42,743 bases of DNA from NCBI GenBank assembly GCA_030428205.1, contig JAUIBK010000029.1:1-42743 (forward strand), in the 5' to 3' direction. The notes under the pieces were generated by a model. The model was not told the origin of the DNA, did no database searches, and worked only from the letters and a program-made list of their open reading frames with translations. The position numbers were made by a program, and so were the translations under genes. This DNA comes from a bacterium (GTDB lineage Bacteria > Bdellovibrionota_C > UBA2361 > RFPC01). This document shows, piece after piece, positions 7,665-16,157 of the stretch. How positions within the stretch are numbered: position 1 is the first letter of the stretch; each line of letters begins with the position of its first letter.

Positions 7665-8759
7665 TCAAAAATCTTGAAAGAGCTCACCAGCACGCCAATC
7701 ATGGGCGCCGTTTACTGAGCGAGAATACCCACCGGTGACTAAAGCATCTGTTCCTAAGGATTGGTTTTGCTCTCCCCCGACCACTACGCTACGCGTGCCA
7801 AGAGCATTGTTGTCTCTTCCACCGACGACGATTCCACCGTTTCCATCAGCATCATTACTTGTTCCACCAATGACAAGTGAACCGAACCCAAATGGTATGT
7901 TTGATGTTCCGCCAACAACGATAGAGCTTGGACCGTACGGATTATTTCCTTGCCCTCCTAACACAAGAGAGCCGTTTCCATGTGGACGGTTTCCATTTCC
8001 TCCAATAACGAGAGCTCCATGTGCTGTCGAATCAAAAGAATTATTTGTACCACCTACAATCGTACTTTGTTCGACACTGGCGTGATTCTGTTCTCCTCCA
8101 AGGATGACAGAAAACGAGCTCCCGGTGAGTGTCCCATTTTCAAGGCCACCTGCAACAAGTGAAAAATCTTCAACTGCAGAATTGGAGTGTCCACCAATGA
8201 CTGCTGCCGAATGACGTACGGCAGTATTGTCGTTGCCTCCAAAAACTGCAGAGCCTTCACCGAGTGATAAGCCGTTTGTCCCGCCAGCGACCAGTGCTCC
8301 ATTTCCAGAAGCCCTGTTATTATTGCCTGCAAGTGAAACAGCAAATGGTGCGGAAATAGCATTTAATTTTCCTGAGACGATACCTGAGTGGCTCGAATAC
8401 TCGTTTTGTTCTCCGATGACTAGGTTGTGAGAACCAGATCTGTTTTCTCCTGAGTTGGATTCATTGTAGCCAAGGATAAGGTTTCCAAGTCCGTTATTCG
8501 TGTCGCTTTGCCCTTCACCATTTCGTATAACTACATTTACTCCAGAAATAATGAGGGAATCTGATGTGGTAGAGATGGACTCTGTTTTGTAAAGGAGTTT
8601 CGTTAGGTTGCCTTCAAGTCGGGCAACTTTCTTTTCAAGAAAATGAACTCTTTTTGCGAGCGCCAAAGAAGCTTCGTTCGAAGAAGAATCTGCGTGCGTT
8701 GCAAGGGGGCAAGTAAAGAAGAGGAGAGTAGTACAGAAAAAGGTTGGGATACGGGACAT
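7665..8759 (-). CDS. Secreted coiled-coil protein with GG/NN beta-roll-like repeats
   Basis: This 364-residue protein has a signal peptide (cleavage near THA-DS). A short coiled coil follows (ALAKRVHFLEKKVARLEGNL, about residues 30-60). From about residue 75 to the end there are some 14-18 repeats of 15-16 residues with the core ..GSLVIGGTSN(D/N).., for example GGIVVGGRDNNALGTRSVVV. Such repeats resemble the head of YadA-like trimeric autotransporters and should form a left-handed beta-roll. No membrane-anchor domain is present, so it is not a complete autotransporter; it ends DWRAGELFQDF. AGGA precedes the ATG. It lies upstream of the propeller gene on the same strand with 162 bp between them, so co-function at the cell surface is possible but not shown. 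Confidence 0.75.
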   Translation of the reverse strand: MSRIPTFFCTTLLFFTCPLATHADSSSNEASLALAKRVHFLEKKVARLEGNLTKLLYKTESISTTSDSLIISGVNVVIRNGEGQSDTNNGLGNLILGYNESNSGENRSGSHNLVIGEQNEYSSHSGIVSGKLNAISAPFAVSLAGNNNRASGNGALVAGGTNGLSLGEGSAVFGGNDNTAVRHSAAVIGGHSNSAVEDFSLVAGGLENGTLTGSSFSVILGGEQNHASVEQSTIVGGTNNSFDSTAHGALVIGGNGNRPHGNGSLVLGGQGNNPYGPSSIVVGGTSNIPFGFGSLVIGGTSNDADGNGGIVVGGRDNNALGTRSVVVGGEQNQSLGTDALVTGGYSRSVNGAHDWRAGELFQDF

Positions 8760-9170
8760 AGCTTATCCTAATATTCAATAGATACATGTCCGTGGTCCAC
8801 AACTGTATGTAGTGTAAGAGGAAGAGAGGTCTTAGTCAAAAAAATGAAAGTACGCGAATCCCTCTTATTCAGAATGAACGATCCGACGGAGGGAGGTATT
8901 TTGTTGCCCAACGAAGCCAAAAGGAGCGCAAGCGCCTTTTGGCTTCGTTGAAAGAGTCATCTACTCAAAAAGAGATAATGGTAAAGAGGAAAGGAACAGG
9001 TTAGAGAAACCCAGCATAGTCACGTACCGTATCATCTCGCCAACTCTTACTCAAAAAGTTTAAATGTACTCTGATGGCTAGCTTATTCAGTAGTGATTCT
9101 ATTGTTCGTGATGTGAAAAGGCAGAGTGTTTTCGACTTAAAGGTGCGCCTTCATGGGACTACTTTTCTCA
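8760..9170. other. Intergenic stretch between two - strand genes
   Basis: These 411 bp hold no convincing gene. The only clear element is the long perfect hairpin at 8909-8950. The rest contains upstream sequence of the repeat-protein gene (AT-rich, 8760-8850) and the region downstream of the tandem-MarR gene. No T-run that would make an ordinary terminator follows either side of the hairpin. Confidence 0.6.
8909..8950. repeat. Perfect 16-bp inverted repeat (hairpin)
   Basis: Left arm 8909-8924 (CAACGAAGCCAAAAGG) is the exact reverse complement of right arm 8935-8950, with a 10-nt GC-rich loop that can itself pair partly. No T-run follows on either strand. It could be a factor-dependent or bidirectional terminator for the two flanking - strand genes, a protein-binding palindrome, or a dispersed extragenic repeat. 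No second copy was noticed in this window. Confidence 0.7.
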
Positions 9171-10352
9171 TTAGCCCTGTTCACGAAACTTCCCAGAAAG
9201 GACCGATCGTACGAGTTGAACGCACTCTTGTTCACTTAATTCTTCTGAAGTGAAGGAGAAGTCTGCAAGCTCTCCACCTTTTTGATAGGTGGTTTTCGCA
9301 ACTGCCTTAAGTTCGTTGTCGTACGAAATAGCGTAGCATTGTTCAACGAGTTTGGGGTGAGACGTGCGCTTATTCTGTCTCTTGTTGAGAAAGGCTTGTG
9401 CTTCTTTGTCGGGGTTGCTTGGGGAAAACGAGGTGATCTGAATACGAGCAGAAGGCATGTTTCTTTGCCGAATGAGTTTTGGTTCATTACATCGGCGAAG
9501 GAGAGGGATGAGGGTTGTTTCTACTTCGTTACTGAGAGCTGAGACTGCCGGTTGAAGAATATCAGATACAAGCTGACAACAATGATTCCAACGTTTTTTA
9601 CCGTCTTTTGTTAATGCAGCAGTAAAGCTTCGTTTGTCGTTTTTTGAGGGAGTTTTTGTAATCGTACCATCTTTTACAAACCCATGGAGAATGCGAGAGA
9701 TGGTGCTCATATCAAAGGGGAGTACCTCGAAGAGATCTGAGGCTGAAAGGGTTTGTCTTGACGTGGCAAGTTCATAGAGTACCTGGTACTGCGTAACAGA
9801 GAGTTCGCTTTGCATGAAATTGTATCCAACCGTTCCTGCTTGCCAGCTGAGTCTCACGAGAGTTGAGTCGAAAGGGTGTGTTTCGGAAGATTGTTCGCAT
9901 TTGGGTGCCCCCCAGAGATTGGCAAACTGTTCCATTGTTGCAAAAAGCTTCTTTTGTTCACTCTGTGAGAGGGAGTTCAAATAACCAGTCATTAACGGAG
10001 CGCGGCTTGTCCCTAGCGCTTCGAGGGTTTTGATGCCACGTTTGGTGATCGATATTAAGCGACTTCGACGATCGTACTCTGCTGGCACGGACTCTACGAG
10101 TTTGTCTTTCTCTAGTTGACTTACAACACGAGAGACCCAACTTCTCTCTAGTCCGAGTAGGTCCGCAAGCTCCTTGATACTTCTTTCGTCGAGCGAGTGT
10201 ACAAGGTGTAACACCAGTCCTTCGGTGAAGCTTAAGGAGCGCGCGGCGTGGTGTTGAGGAAGGCCCGCTTCAATAGCCATCATTCGGGTTTTACGTTGGC
10301 TGTTGAGAATTTCAGTCCAAAGAGAGAGGGAACGTGTGTGTATAGTGTTCAT
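9171..10352 (-). CDS. Tandem MarR-type transcription regulator with unknown C-terminal domain
   Basis: This 393-residue protein contains two MarR winged-helix units. Unit 1 covers about 8-148, with recognition region IKELADLLGLERSWVSRVVS and wing DRRSRLISITKRG. Unit 2 covers about 162-295, with LSASDLFEVLPFDMSTISRI and wing NDKRSFTAALTKDGKKR. Normal MarR proteins are one unit of about 145 residues working as dimers, so this looks like a single-chain pseudo-dimer. The last ~95 residues start near ARIQITSF and end LVRSVLSGKF; I cannot assign them, though a degenerate GNAT-like domain is possible because MarR-GNAT fusions are known. No clear ribosome site precedes the ATG, but a good promoter lies just upstream. 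It is divergent from the 10542 gene. Confidence 0.8.
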   Translation of the reverse strand: MNTIHTRSLSLWTEILNSQRKTRMMAIEAGLPQHHAARSLSFTEGLVLHLVHSLDERSIKELADLLGLERSWVSRVVSQLEKDKLVESVPAEYDRRSRLISITKRGIKTLEALGTSRAPLMTGYLNSLSQSEQKKLFATMEQFANLWGAPKCEQSSETHPFDSTLVRLSWQAGTVGYNFMQSELSVTQYQVLYELATSRQTLSASDLFEVLPFDMSTISRILHGFVKDGTITKTPSKNDKRSFTAALTKDGKKRWNHCCQLVSDILQPAVSALSNEVETTLIPLLRRCNEPKLIRQRNMPSARIQITSFSPSNPDKEAQAFLNKRQNKRTSHPKLVEQCYAISYDNELKAVAKTTYQKGGELADFSFTSEELSEQECVQLVRSVLSGKFREQG

Positions 10353-10403
10353 CAGACTAAGTTATGCAAAAAAGAGAAATAGAGATACTTGCATTTCGAA
10401 CGT

Positions 10404-10431
10404 ATTATAGCTCAGTACATTAAATGAGCAA
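10404..10431 (-). promoter_or_regulatory. Sigma70-like promoter for the tandem MarR gene
   Basis: On the - strand TTGCTC (10431-10426) is followed after 16 nt by a perfect TATAAT (10409-10404). This would place the transcript start about 45 nt before the ATG of the MarR-type gene. The region 10353-10541 is shared with the divergent gene at 10542, so the regulator may act on itself and its neighbour. I saw no clear operator palindrome. Confidence 0.5.
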
Positions 10432-10541
10432 GAGTGTAGTGAAAAGGTGCTCTTCCTTTGACAGGTCGTCATGTTGCATTACCAGATGCTGTTTGCTAGC
10501 TTCCCTCGTGCTGGGGAAATGAAGTACTTCTAAGGTGCCGT

Positions 10542-11336
10542 ATGCATTCTCCATCTCCTATCCACAGATCCTTTTGCCCCAATAACATTCGTCCTTTTGT
10601 TGGTGAGCGGGTATCTCACCCTCTTCAATCCCAAGAGGAAGTTACGGTTGGGACTCTTCTCAGTATCGCTTACGACTACGTTGATCAAGAGTGGGACAAT
10701 ACACGTGATACAGGAGTTCTGAACCGTCTTAAAATTTTTAAAGACGCCATTCCAAGTATTGCATTTGACGGAGGCACACAAGAGGAACAAAAAGCGCTTA
10801 AGAGGGAGATTACAACACCATCATGTGCCTATGACCTCTTTCTTACAGAGCTCGAAAATATTGTTACTGATCTCGAGCGTCAAATGCGTGGTTCCAGCGA
10901 GAGTGTCGGTTTAAGTGGTGAAGGACTAGAAGGGCTTACACCACCCCCAACTCCCAAGAAACTCCCTGAAGAAGAAGCTCCATCTGTTGAGGATGACGAG
11001 AATCATCAATCGCCACCAGATTTGCCCTCTTCCTGGAGAGATTCTCTAAAAGATTCGGAACAGAATGGAGACGTTGGCGACTGGAAAGAGTCACTTGATA
11101 TGCCGGCACTTGATACTGGCGTAGGGGATGATTGGAGGCAATCTATTGAAGGTGGAGTTTCAGATAGTGAAATTGCCGCTTCTGCAGGGAATGATTTCGA
11201 TTCGCAGACTCGTGGAGATACGCAAGGGTATTACGTGTCACTGAGGAGAAAGCATCGCACGGGGAGAAGGATTTTAATTTCGATGAAAGAAGTGAGAGGA
11301 AAGTACTACGGATCGAAAGATAGCTGGCTTGTATAG
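10542..11336 (+). CDS. Hypothetical acidic/proline-rich protein with three Trp motifs
   Basis: Not recognised. This 264-residue soluble protein has three parts. The first is a helical-looking segment, about 30-118, containing TVGTLLSIAYDYVDQEW and ELENIVTDLERQM. The second is an acidic, Pro/Ser-rich, probably disordered segment, about 119-225. The third is a short basic C-terminus (SLRRKHRTGRRILIS). Inside the disordered part the motif W-(R/K)-x-S-(L/I) occurs three times at Trp165, Trp181 and Trp198 (SWRDSLKD, DWKESLDM, DWRQSIEG), a layout typical of repeated docking motifs. AAGG lies 6 nt before the ATG. It is divergent from the tandem-MarR gene and followed by another unrecognised protein. 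Confidence 0.65.
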   Translation: MHSPSPIHRSFCPNNIRPFVGERVSHPLQSQEEVTVGTLLSIAYDYVDQEWDNTRDTGVLNRLKIFKDAIPSIAFDGGTQEEQKALKREITTPSCAYDLFLTELENIVTDLERQMRGSSESVGLSGEGLEGLTPPPTPKKLPEEEAPSVEDDENHQSPPDLPSSWRDSLKDSEQNGDVGDWKESLDMPALDTGVGDDWRQSIEGGVSDSEIAASAGNDFDSQTRGDTQGYYVSLRRKHRTGRRILISMKEVRGKYYGSKDSWLV

Positions 11337-11490
11337 CTTCTTAAAATCATTGTCTAAATCGGAGATTGCCACGGATGAAACGTGGTTGGGAGAGAAGCGA
11401 GCTCTCTAGAGAGGCGGATATTTTCTCACTCCTTTCTTGCTTAGCCGAGTAGAGACGGTAACTTTAGGGGTTACGGAGTTGTTTATCCCT

Positions 11491-14082
11491 ATGGAACCAG
11501 AATCTCGGCCTGATACCTCTCAAGAAAAGCCCAAAGGGGAACTTGGTGTGGCGCTCAGTCGGTATGCGCAAGCACTTCAGACAAACGTTTATTCCTTTGA
11601 AGATTTTAGAGGGAAGTCCCTTACCGACCTGAACAATTCTCCAGATACCTCGTCGGAGTATCGCCATCGATTATCAATCTTTCGAAGAGCGATTCAACTT
11701 AATGTGCGGCTGATGGAGGAGATGAATAAGCTTGGTCACGGCGTGCCCTCTGATACGGTAGCCTCTTTTGCCGAACTCCTCTGTACCCCTGGCGCTCGGC
11801 TTGTGACTGCTGAAGCAGAAGTATTTTCTGGAAAAGCTTCGCTTGGAAGAGAGATTATGGGGTTTGGTCTCATTTTGACAGATATTGATTATGCTCCAGA
11901 TAAGGCTCAGATCCCTGAGTCGCTTCTTGATACTGCGGGTTTGAAGAATGAAAAAATTTTTCGCTCTGTCCGACTCTATGCCGTGCCTGAAGCAGATAGG
12001 TACTTCGGGAAAGGGCAGACCGTAACTCGAATCTTAGAGAAGTATGACGAGATTACTCAGGGTGGACGAGTGGTTGGAAAAGTGCTTGTTGGGCCAGAGG
12101 ACCTTCCTTCGATTTGGCTTGCGGCACGAAATGCGCTCCTCTCTCGAACATTTGAAGAAACAGAGCATGCTTTGATTGAAATGGCTGAACACCCAGATGG
12201 GACTGTGCAGCCTTTGTTTTTAAAGTGGGTTGTTTCTCCTCCGATGAGTGAAGAAGGACGACGTGAGATTTTTTCTCGTCGAGAGAAATACGAAGGAAAA
12301 GCTCGTGAAGCTCTCCAACGGCTTGGCTGGACAGTTGCACATGTTCCCGCTGCTGGTGCTACGATAGTGTGTCGTACTCAGAATGGCGATGGGCCAGCGC
12401 TTGCGCACCTTTTTCCAGGCAACCATATACTTGAAGTAAAAAAGCAAGAAAATAAGGGTGCAGGCGCCCCTCCAAACTACGCTACTCTCGATCCTGATTA
12501 TGAATGGAAATCGATGCCTTCCTCGTGGATTGATGCGTTTTACCTTGTTGGACAACTCGGCTCTTTTGAAGAGAGAGCCATTCGAAAAGAGGAACTTGAT
12601 AGCTATCAACGAGCGCTCCGTGAACACGGCAAGATTATCATTCAAGATTCACTTGGCGAGCTTGAAGAAAGAGTTGCAGAGCTTCGTTCAAGAGGGTTTC
12701 GTATCCTTTACGCAGGCCCTGCACTTCACAGCTACGGCCGCTTTGCTGAAAGTGAAAGTCAGGACTATGTGCTTGTTGGTGAAAAAGTAGGCCGAGAAGT
12801 TGGAGTTGCTCTTGAGGAAGCAAATCGGAAGAAGAGAGAGCCAATATTTCTTCAAACAAGATGGTTTATTGAAGAGGGGACTGACGAACTACAGCAGGTG
12901 CTTGTGAGCCCTGATGCACATGATACGGTGGCACACTTTTCTCATCTCGGCACGAGGTATGTTGTTGTAAAAAGTGGGTATCCTCGCCCAATGCTTGCAC
13001 AAGATGGAGTCTCCGGTTATGTGATGGAGCCTGTCTCGGCAGTCATCAATGAATCATATGATACCTCACCTGATGCAGTCTCTCGTATAATGCTCGAAAG
13101 ACGGGCTCATGTCCCTTGTGATGACATTCTGTCCTATGAGCCTGCCTCTCAAGCTTTCTCACTCCCTCGAGATGATACCGAGATGGTCAGGACCCAATTA
13201 GTTGAGATCTCTTCGAACCGAGGCATACAAGAGGAAGTTCGAGAGGGGTACTCTCACCTCTCAACCTCGGGTATGGTGCGTGCGATAAGTGTCCAGGAGG
13301 GGCTGAACGCAAGTGTGATGGGAGGAGCATGGTCCGCTCGTCTTGAGCCAACCCTTTTTTCACTCCTTGAACGAGACGATCGAAGTCCTGGGGTGTGGCC
13401 TGGTGCGGCTGTTACCCTTGCGGCACAAGAGCGTTTGCCGCTTAATACCGTTTCTGTCGATCGTCTTTTGACGCTTCCTTCAACACGCCACTACCGTGAG
13501 TGCGAAGCTCCTGAGGTGCCTTTTCGTGAGTTTGCGCTCTCAGATTATGTTGAACGAAACAGTGAAGGAAATGAGCTCGCACGTGTCTCTCTTGAGTCTG
13601 CTTTTCCTCACCACTCCCTTCATTTGAGTGCAAAGCGAGTTGCTTGGCTCCCAGTCGTTCTCATGCTCGACGAGGAGGGGAACGAGGAGCTTTTTGTTGG
13701 AATGGAAGTGCGACACCTTGGTCCTGTTCAAGAAAAGACTGGGAGCTCACTTCTCGCAACGGCTCCTTTTTTCTTATTGCCAAGTGAAATGTCGCTTGAA
13801 GAAGAGAATAGCTTCCTCAGAGACAAGGCAGCTGCAGACTTTCATATTGATGTTGTTCAACATCTACCTCTTGGGGCGCAGTATTCACCACGGCCAAATG
13901 CCTTACGAGACGTTATCTTCCCTGAGCTTGTGGAGGTATCGGCGGAGTCTGCAAGTCGTTCGTCATTACATTGGATGCCCCTTGATGAGCTCTTCGAGCG
14001 TCGACAAAAGGTGCTCGACTTACAGCTGCAAATCTTAGCTGGACGAGCAAGTTGGGCGTTGGGAAGGCTTAAGCGAGTATAA
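11491..14082 (+). CDS. Large unrecognised protein with two possible degenerate Nudix domains
   Basis: 863 residues from ATG 11491 (GGAG about 12 nt upstream); the frame also opens at TTG 11437. There is no signal peptide or membrane segment, so it is probably cytosolic, and no whole-length family was recognised. Two parts look Nudix-like by pattern. At about 488-575 VVVKSGYPRPML is followed by GYVMEPVSAVINES and later AFSLPRDDTEMVRTQLVEI. At about 718-820 LPVVLMLDEEGNEELFVGM is followed by PFFLLPSEMSLEEENSFLRD and QYSPRPNALRDVIFPELVEV. Neither keeps the RExxEExG catalytic box, so hydrolysis is unlikely if the resemblance is real. The N-terminal ~450 residues are mixed alpha/beta and unassigned. 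It ends 2 bp before the convergent AAA ATPase gene. Confidence 0.75.
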   Translation: MEPESRPDTSQEKPKGELGVALSRYAQALQTNVYSFEDFRGKSLTDLNNSPDTSSEYRHRLSIFRRAIQLNVRLMEEMNKLGHGVPSDTVASFAELLCTPGARLVTAEAEVFSGKASLGREIMGFGLILTDIDYAPDKAQIPESLLDTAGLKNEKIFRSVRLYAVPEADRYFGKGQTVTRILEKYDEITQGGRVVGKVLVGPEDLPSIWLAARNALLSRTFEETEHALIEMAEHPDGTVQPLFLKWVVSPPMSEEGRREIFSRREKYEGKAREALQRLGWTVAHVPAAGATIVCRTQNGDGPALAHLFPGNHILEVKKQENKGAGAPPNYATLDPDYEWKSMPSSWIDAFYLVGQLGSFEERAIRKEELDSYQRALREHGKIIIQDSLGELEERVAELRSRGFRILYAGPALHSYGRFAESESQDYVLVGEKVGREVGVALEEANRKKREPIFLQTRWFIEEGTDELQQVLVSPDAHDTVAHFSHLGTRYVVVKSGYPRPMLAQDGVSGYVMEPVSAVINESYDTSPDAVSRIMLERRAHVPCDDILSYEPASQAFSLPRDDTEMVRTQLVEISSNRGIQEEVREGYSHLSTSGMVRAISVQEGLNASVMGGAWSARLEPTLFSLLERDDRSPGVWPGAAVTLAAQERLPLNTVSVDRLLTLPSTRHYRECEAPEVPFREFALSDYVERNSEGNELARVSLESAFPHHSLHLSAKRVAWLPVVLMLDEEGNEELFVGMEVRHLGPVQEKTGSSLLATAPFFLLPSEMSLEEENSFLRDKAAADFHIDVVQHLPLGAQYSPRPNALRDVIFPELVEVSAESASRSSLHWMPLDELFERRQKVLDLQLQILAGRASWALGRLKRV

Positions 14083-14084
14083 GA

Positions 14085-15260
14085 TCAATTTCCGTATGTC
14101 CCAGACGGGAGCTCTCCGTGCTGTAGAGAGGTTGGAGCAAACTGCTCTAGGGCCGTCATGAGATCGTTATGAGTAACTTGGTATTGACGGTCTTTCTTTG
14201 AACCAGCTGATTCTCTTTGAAATGCATTTAAGCCAGCTTGATTGCAAATCTCTTTAATTGTTGCGCCGGAACAACCTTGAGTCATCTTGGCGAGGAAGAA
14301 GTAATTTATCTCAGCCTCAAGAGTGAGTTTAGAGAGGTAGAGCCGAAAGAGCTCGGCTCGAGCATTCATATCAGGAAGAGGTATTTCAATAACCTTATTG
14401 AGTCTGCCAGGGCGCTTAAGGGCTGAGTCTACAAGATCGGCTCGGTTGGTGGCGCCGATAATGTAAATACCTTGAGCTTTAATAACTCCGTCAACAAGTT
14501 GGAGGAGGTGATTAAGGAGGTTGTCGTTAAAGCGTTGACCATCTGAAGCTCGGGTTTTTCCAATTGAATCAATTTCATCAATGAAGATTATCGATGGAGC
14601 ATGCTTTTGGGCAGCATGAAAGAGCTTAGAAAGATTTTTTTCAGACTCTCCAACCCATTTTGAAACGATATCATCTGAGCGGAGCACGAAGAATGAGAGC
14701 CCAGCAACGTTTGCCATTACTTTTGCAATCGTTGTTTTTCCTGTTCCCGGAGGTCCTTGAAAGAGAATACCTTTAGGTGCTTCAATCCCGTATTGGGCAG
14801 CAGACTGTGGATCGTGTAAGAGCCGTACGACGGTATCAAGTTCTCGCTTGAGTTCATGACTGACAATGAGATCGTCCCACGTAAGATGTTCGATTGCTGA
14901 TATTGGCGCAGGTATGTACGAGGTTTCATCTGATGTGCTGTTCGGATTTTGGTGAGTATGAGTAACTTTTGGACGGCGTCGTCCCTCCGCAACAATCAAA
15001 AACGTGAGAGCAAGTGGACAAAGGTGAGCGAAAGCAAGAAGCATTGCGTCTATGCCTTCAGCGCTACGACCTGGAGCTGTCATAGAGATCACGATGGCTG
15101 CTGCCGAGAGTGAAGCAACGAGTACAAGCATGATATCTATATTTCGCAGTCTGTTTGGGGAGTACCAATATTTTGCATGGAGTCCAAAATAGAGAAATGG
15201 CAAGATTGAGCATGCTAAGAGCGTTTTCACGCTGAGAGTAATCTGGTAGAAAATTTCCAT
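14085..15260 (-). CDS. Membrane-anchored AAA ATPase (FtsH/Spastin-like module, no protease domain)
   Basis: 391 residues. Three hydrophobic segments (about 8-28, 41-61, 70-91) anchor it in the membrane, followed by a linker and a full AAA module: Walker A GPPGTGKT 169-176, Walker B IIFIDE 224-229, sensor Asn272 in GATN, and arginine fingers Arg283/Arg286 in LKRPGRL. The pore-loop-like KWVGES segment (201-206) resembles Cdc48/katanin/proteasomal ATPases more than FtsH. There is no HExxH metalloprotease domain after the lid, so it should remodel or extract proteins rather than degrade them by itself. The ATG has only a weak GAG site. It is convergent with the large 11491 gene; the region 15261-15355 separates it from the divergent SDR gene. 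Confidence 0.88.
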   Translation of the reverse strand: MEIFYQITLSVKTLLACSILPFLYFGLHAKYWYSPNRLRNIDIMLVLVASLSAAAIVISMTAPGRSAEGIDAMLLAFAHLCPLALTFLIVAEGRRRPKVTHTHQNPNSTSDETSYIPAPISAIEHLTWDDLIVSHELKRELDTVVRLLHDPQSAAQYGIEAPKGILFQGPPGTGKTTIAKVMANVAGLSFFVLRSDDIVSKWVGESEKNLSKLFHAAQKHAPSIIFIDEIDSIGKTRASDGQRFNDNLLNHLLQLVDGVIKAQGIYIIGATNRADLVDSALKRPGRLNKVIEIPLPDMNARAELFRLYLSKLTLEAEINYFFLAKMTQGCSGATIKEICNQAGLNAFQRESAGSKKDRQYQVTHNDLMTALEQFAPTSLQHGELPSGTYGN

Positions 15261-15355
15261 TCGTTTTTACTCAATTACATAGTAGAACTGCCCAATACTC
15301 CCTACTACTGTTATGTTGCTCATGGTGAGAGATGTGCGGCTCTCAGGAGGCTTTT

Positions 15356-16153
15356 TTGAAGAACGGTGTTATGCCCCAAACTGCTTTAATTACAGGTGCT
15401 TCCGCTGGAATTGGGCAGGAATTTGCACGCCAATTACATTCGAATGGCTATAACCTGATTCTTGTCGCGAGAAGACATGATCGCTTAGAGGCTTTGTGTG
15501 AAGAATTTAACTCCCAAAGATCTCAAAGCGCAGAGTTCGTCGTTGCCGATCTCTCAACGCAAGATAGCGGCAATCTGAGAGATATTGAAAAGCTGATTTC
15601 ACACCGTCAAATTGATCTCCTCGTAAATAATGCAGGTTTTGGTTCGTTTGGGGCTCTTTCTGAGCTTGAACTTGTTCGAGAGGAGCAGATGGTACTTCTC
15701 AACTGTGTTGCACCATTGAGACTCACACATGCCGTGCTTCCACAGATGAGAGAGCGACAAAGTGGAGCAATTATCACACTCTCGTCCCTTGGGGGGCTTC
15801 AACCTCTGCCCTATATGAGTACATACAGTGCAACAAAAGCTTTCGATCTCTTTTTCTCCTTGGGCCTTCACTATGAACTTAAAGGGGAGGGCATCTCGGT
15901 GCTTGCCGTATGTCCCGGGCAGACTGAAACTGAGTTTGGAGAAGTTGCGCGTGGCCCTGGGGACGATCTTGGCGTTGAAGGTGATCAGGTTCGTCCAGTT
16001 GTGCATGACTCACTTCGTGCTTTGGAGAAGCGAAAAGCATTCGTGGTGCCTGGCTCAAAAGCACGTAAGATTTACTGGCTTCTGCGGTGCCTTCCGCTTC
16101 ACCTGCGGAGTCGATTGCTTGCGAGAATGATGCGTCGTTCGCTTCGCACCTAA
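15356..16153 (+). CDS. Short-chain dehydrogenase/reductase (SDR)
   Basis: About 265 residues. A classical SDR with cofactor loop TGASAGIG, NNAG motif (LLVNNAGFGSFG), catalytic Ser in TLSSLGG and the YxxxK pair in YSATKA. ARRHDRL after the second strand favours NADP(H). The C-terminal part (KARKIYWLLRCLPLHLRSRL) is amphipathic and resembles membrane-associated SDRs of the DltE/YqjQ type. The substrate is unknown. A perfect AGGAGG at 15345-15350 lies 5 nt before TTG 15356, so I prefer that start. ATG 15332 is upstream of the ribosome site and ATG 15371 is too far from it. It ends 4 bp before the convergent ABC permease gene. Confidence 0.9.
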   Translation: MKNGVMPQTALITGASAGIGQEFARQLHSNGYNLILVARRHDRLEALCEEFNSQRSQSAEFVVADLSTQDSGNLRDIEKLISHRQIDLLVNNAGFGSFGALSELELVREEQMVLLNCVAPLRLTHAVLPQMRERQSGAIITLSSLGGLQPLPYMSTYSATKAFDLFFSLGLHYELKGEGISVLAVCPGQTETEFGEVARGPGDDLGVEGDQVRPVVHDSLRALEKRKAFVVPGSKARKIYWLLRCLPLHLRSRLLARMMRRSLRT

Positions 16154-16157
16154 GCTT

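Noticed and set aside
14085..15260. FtsH protease
   Set aside because: No HExxH metalloprotease domain follows the AAA module.
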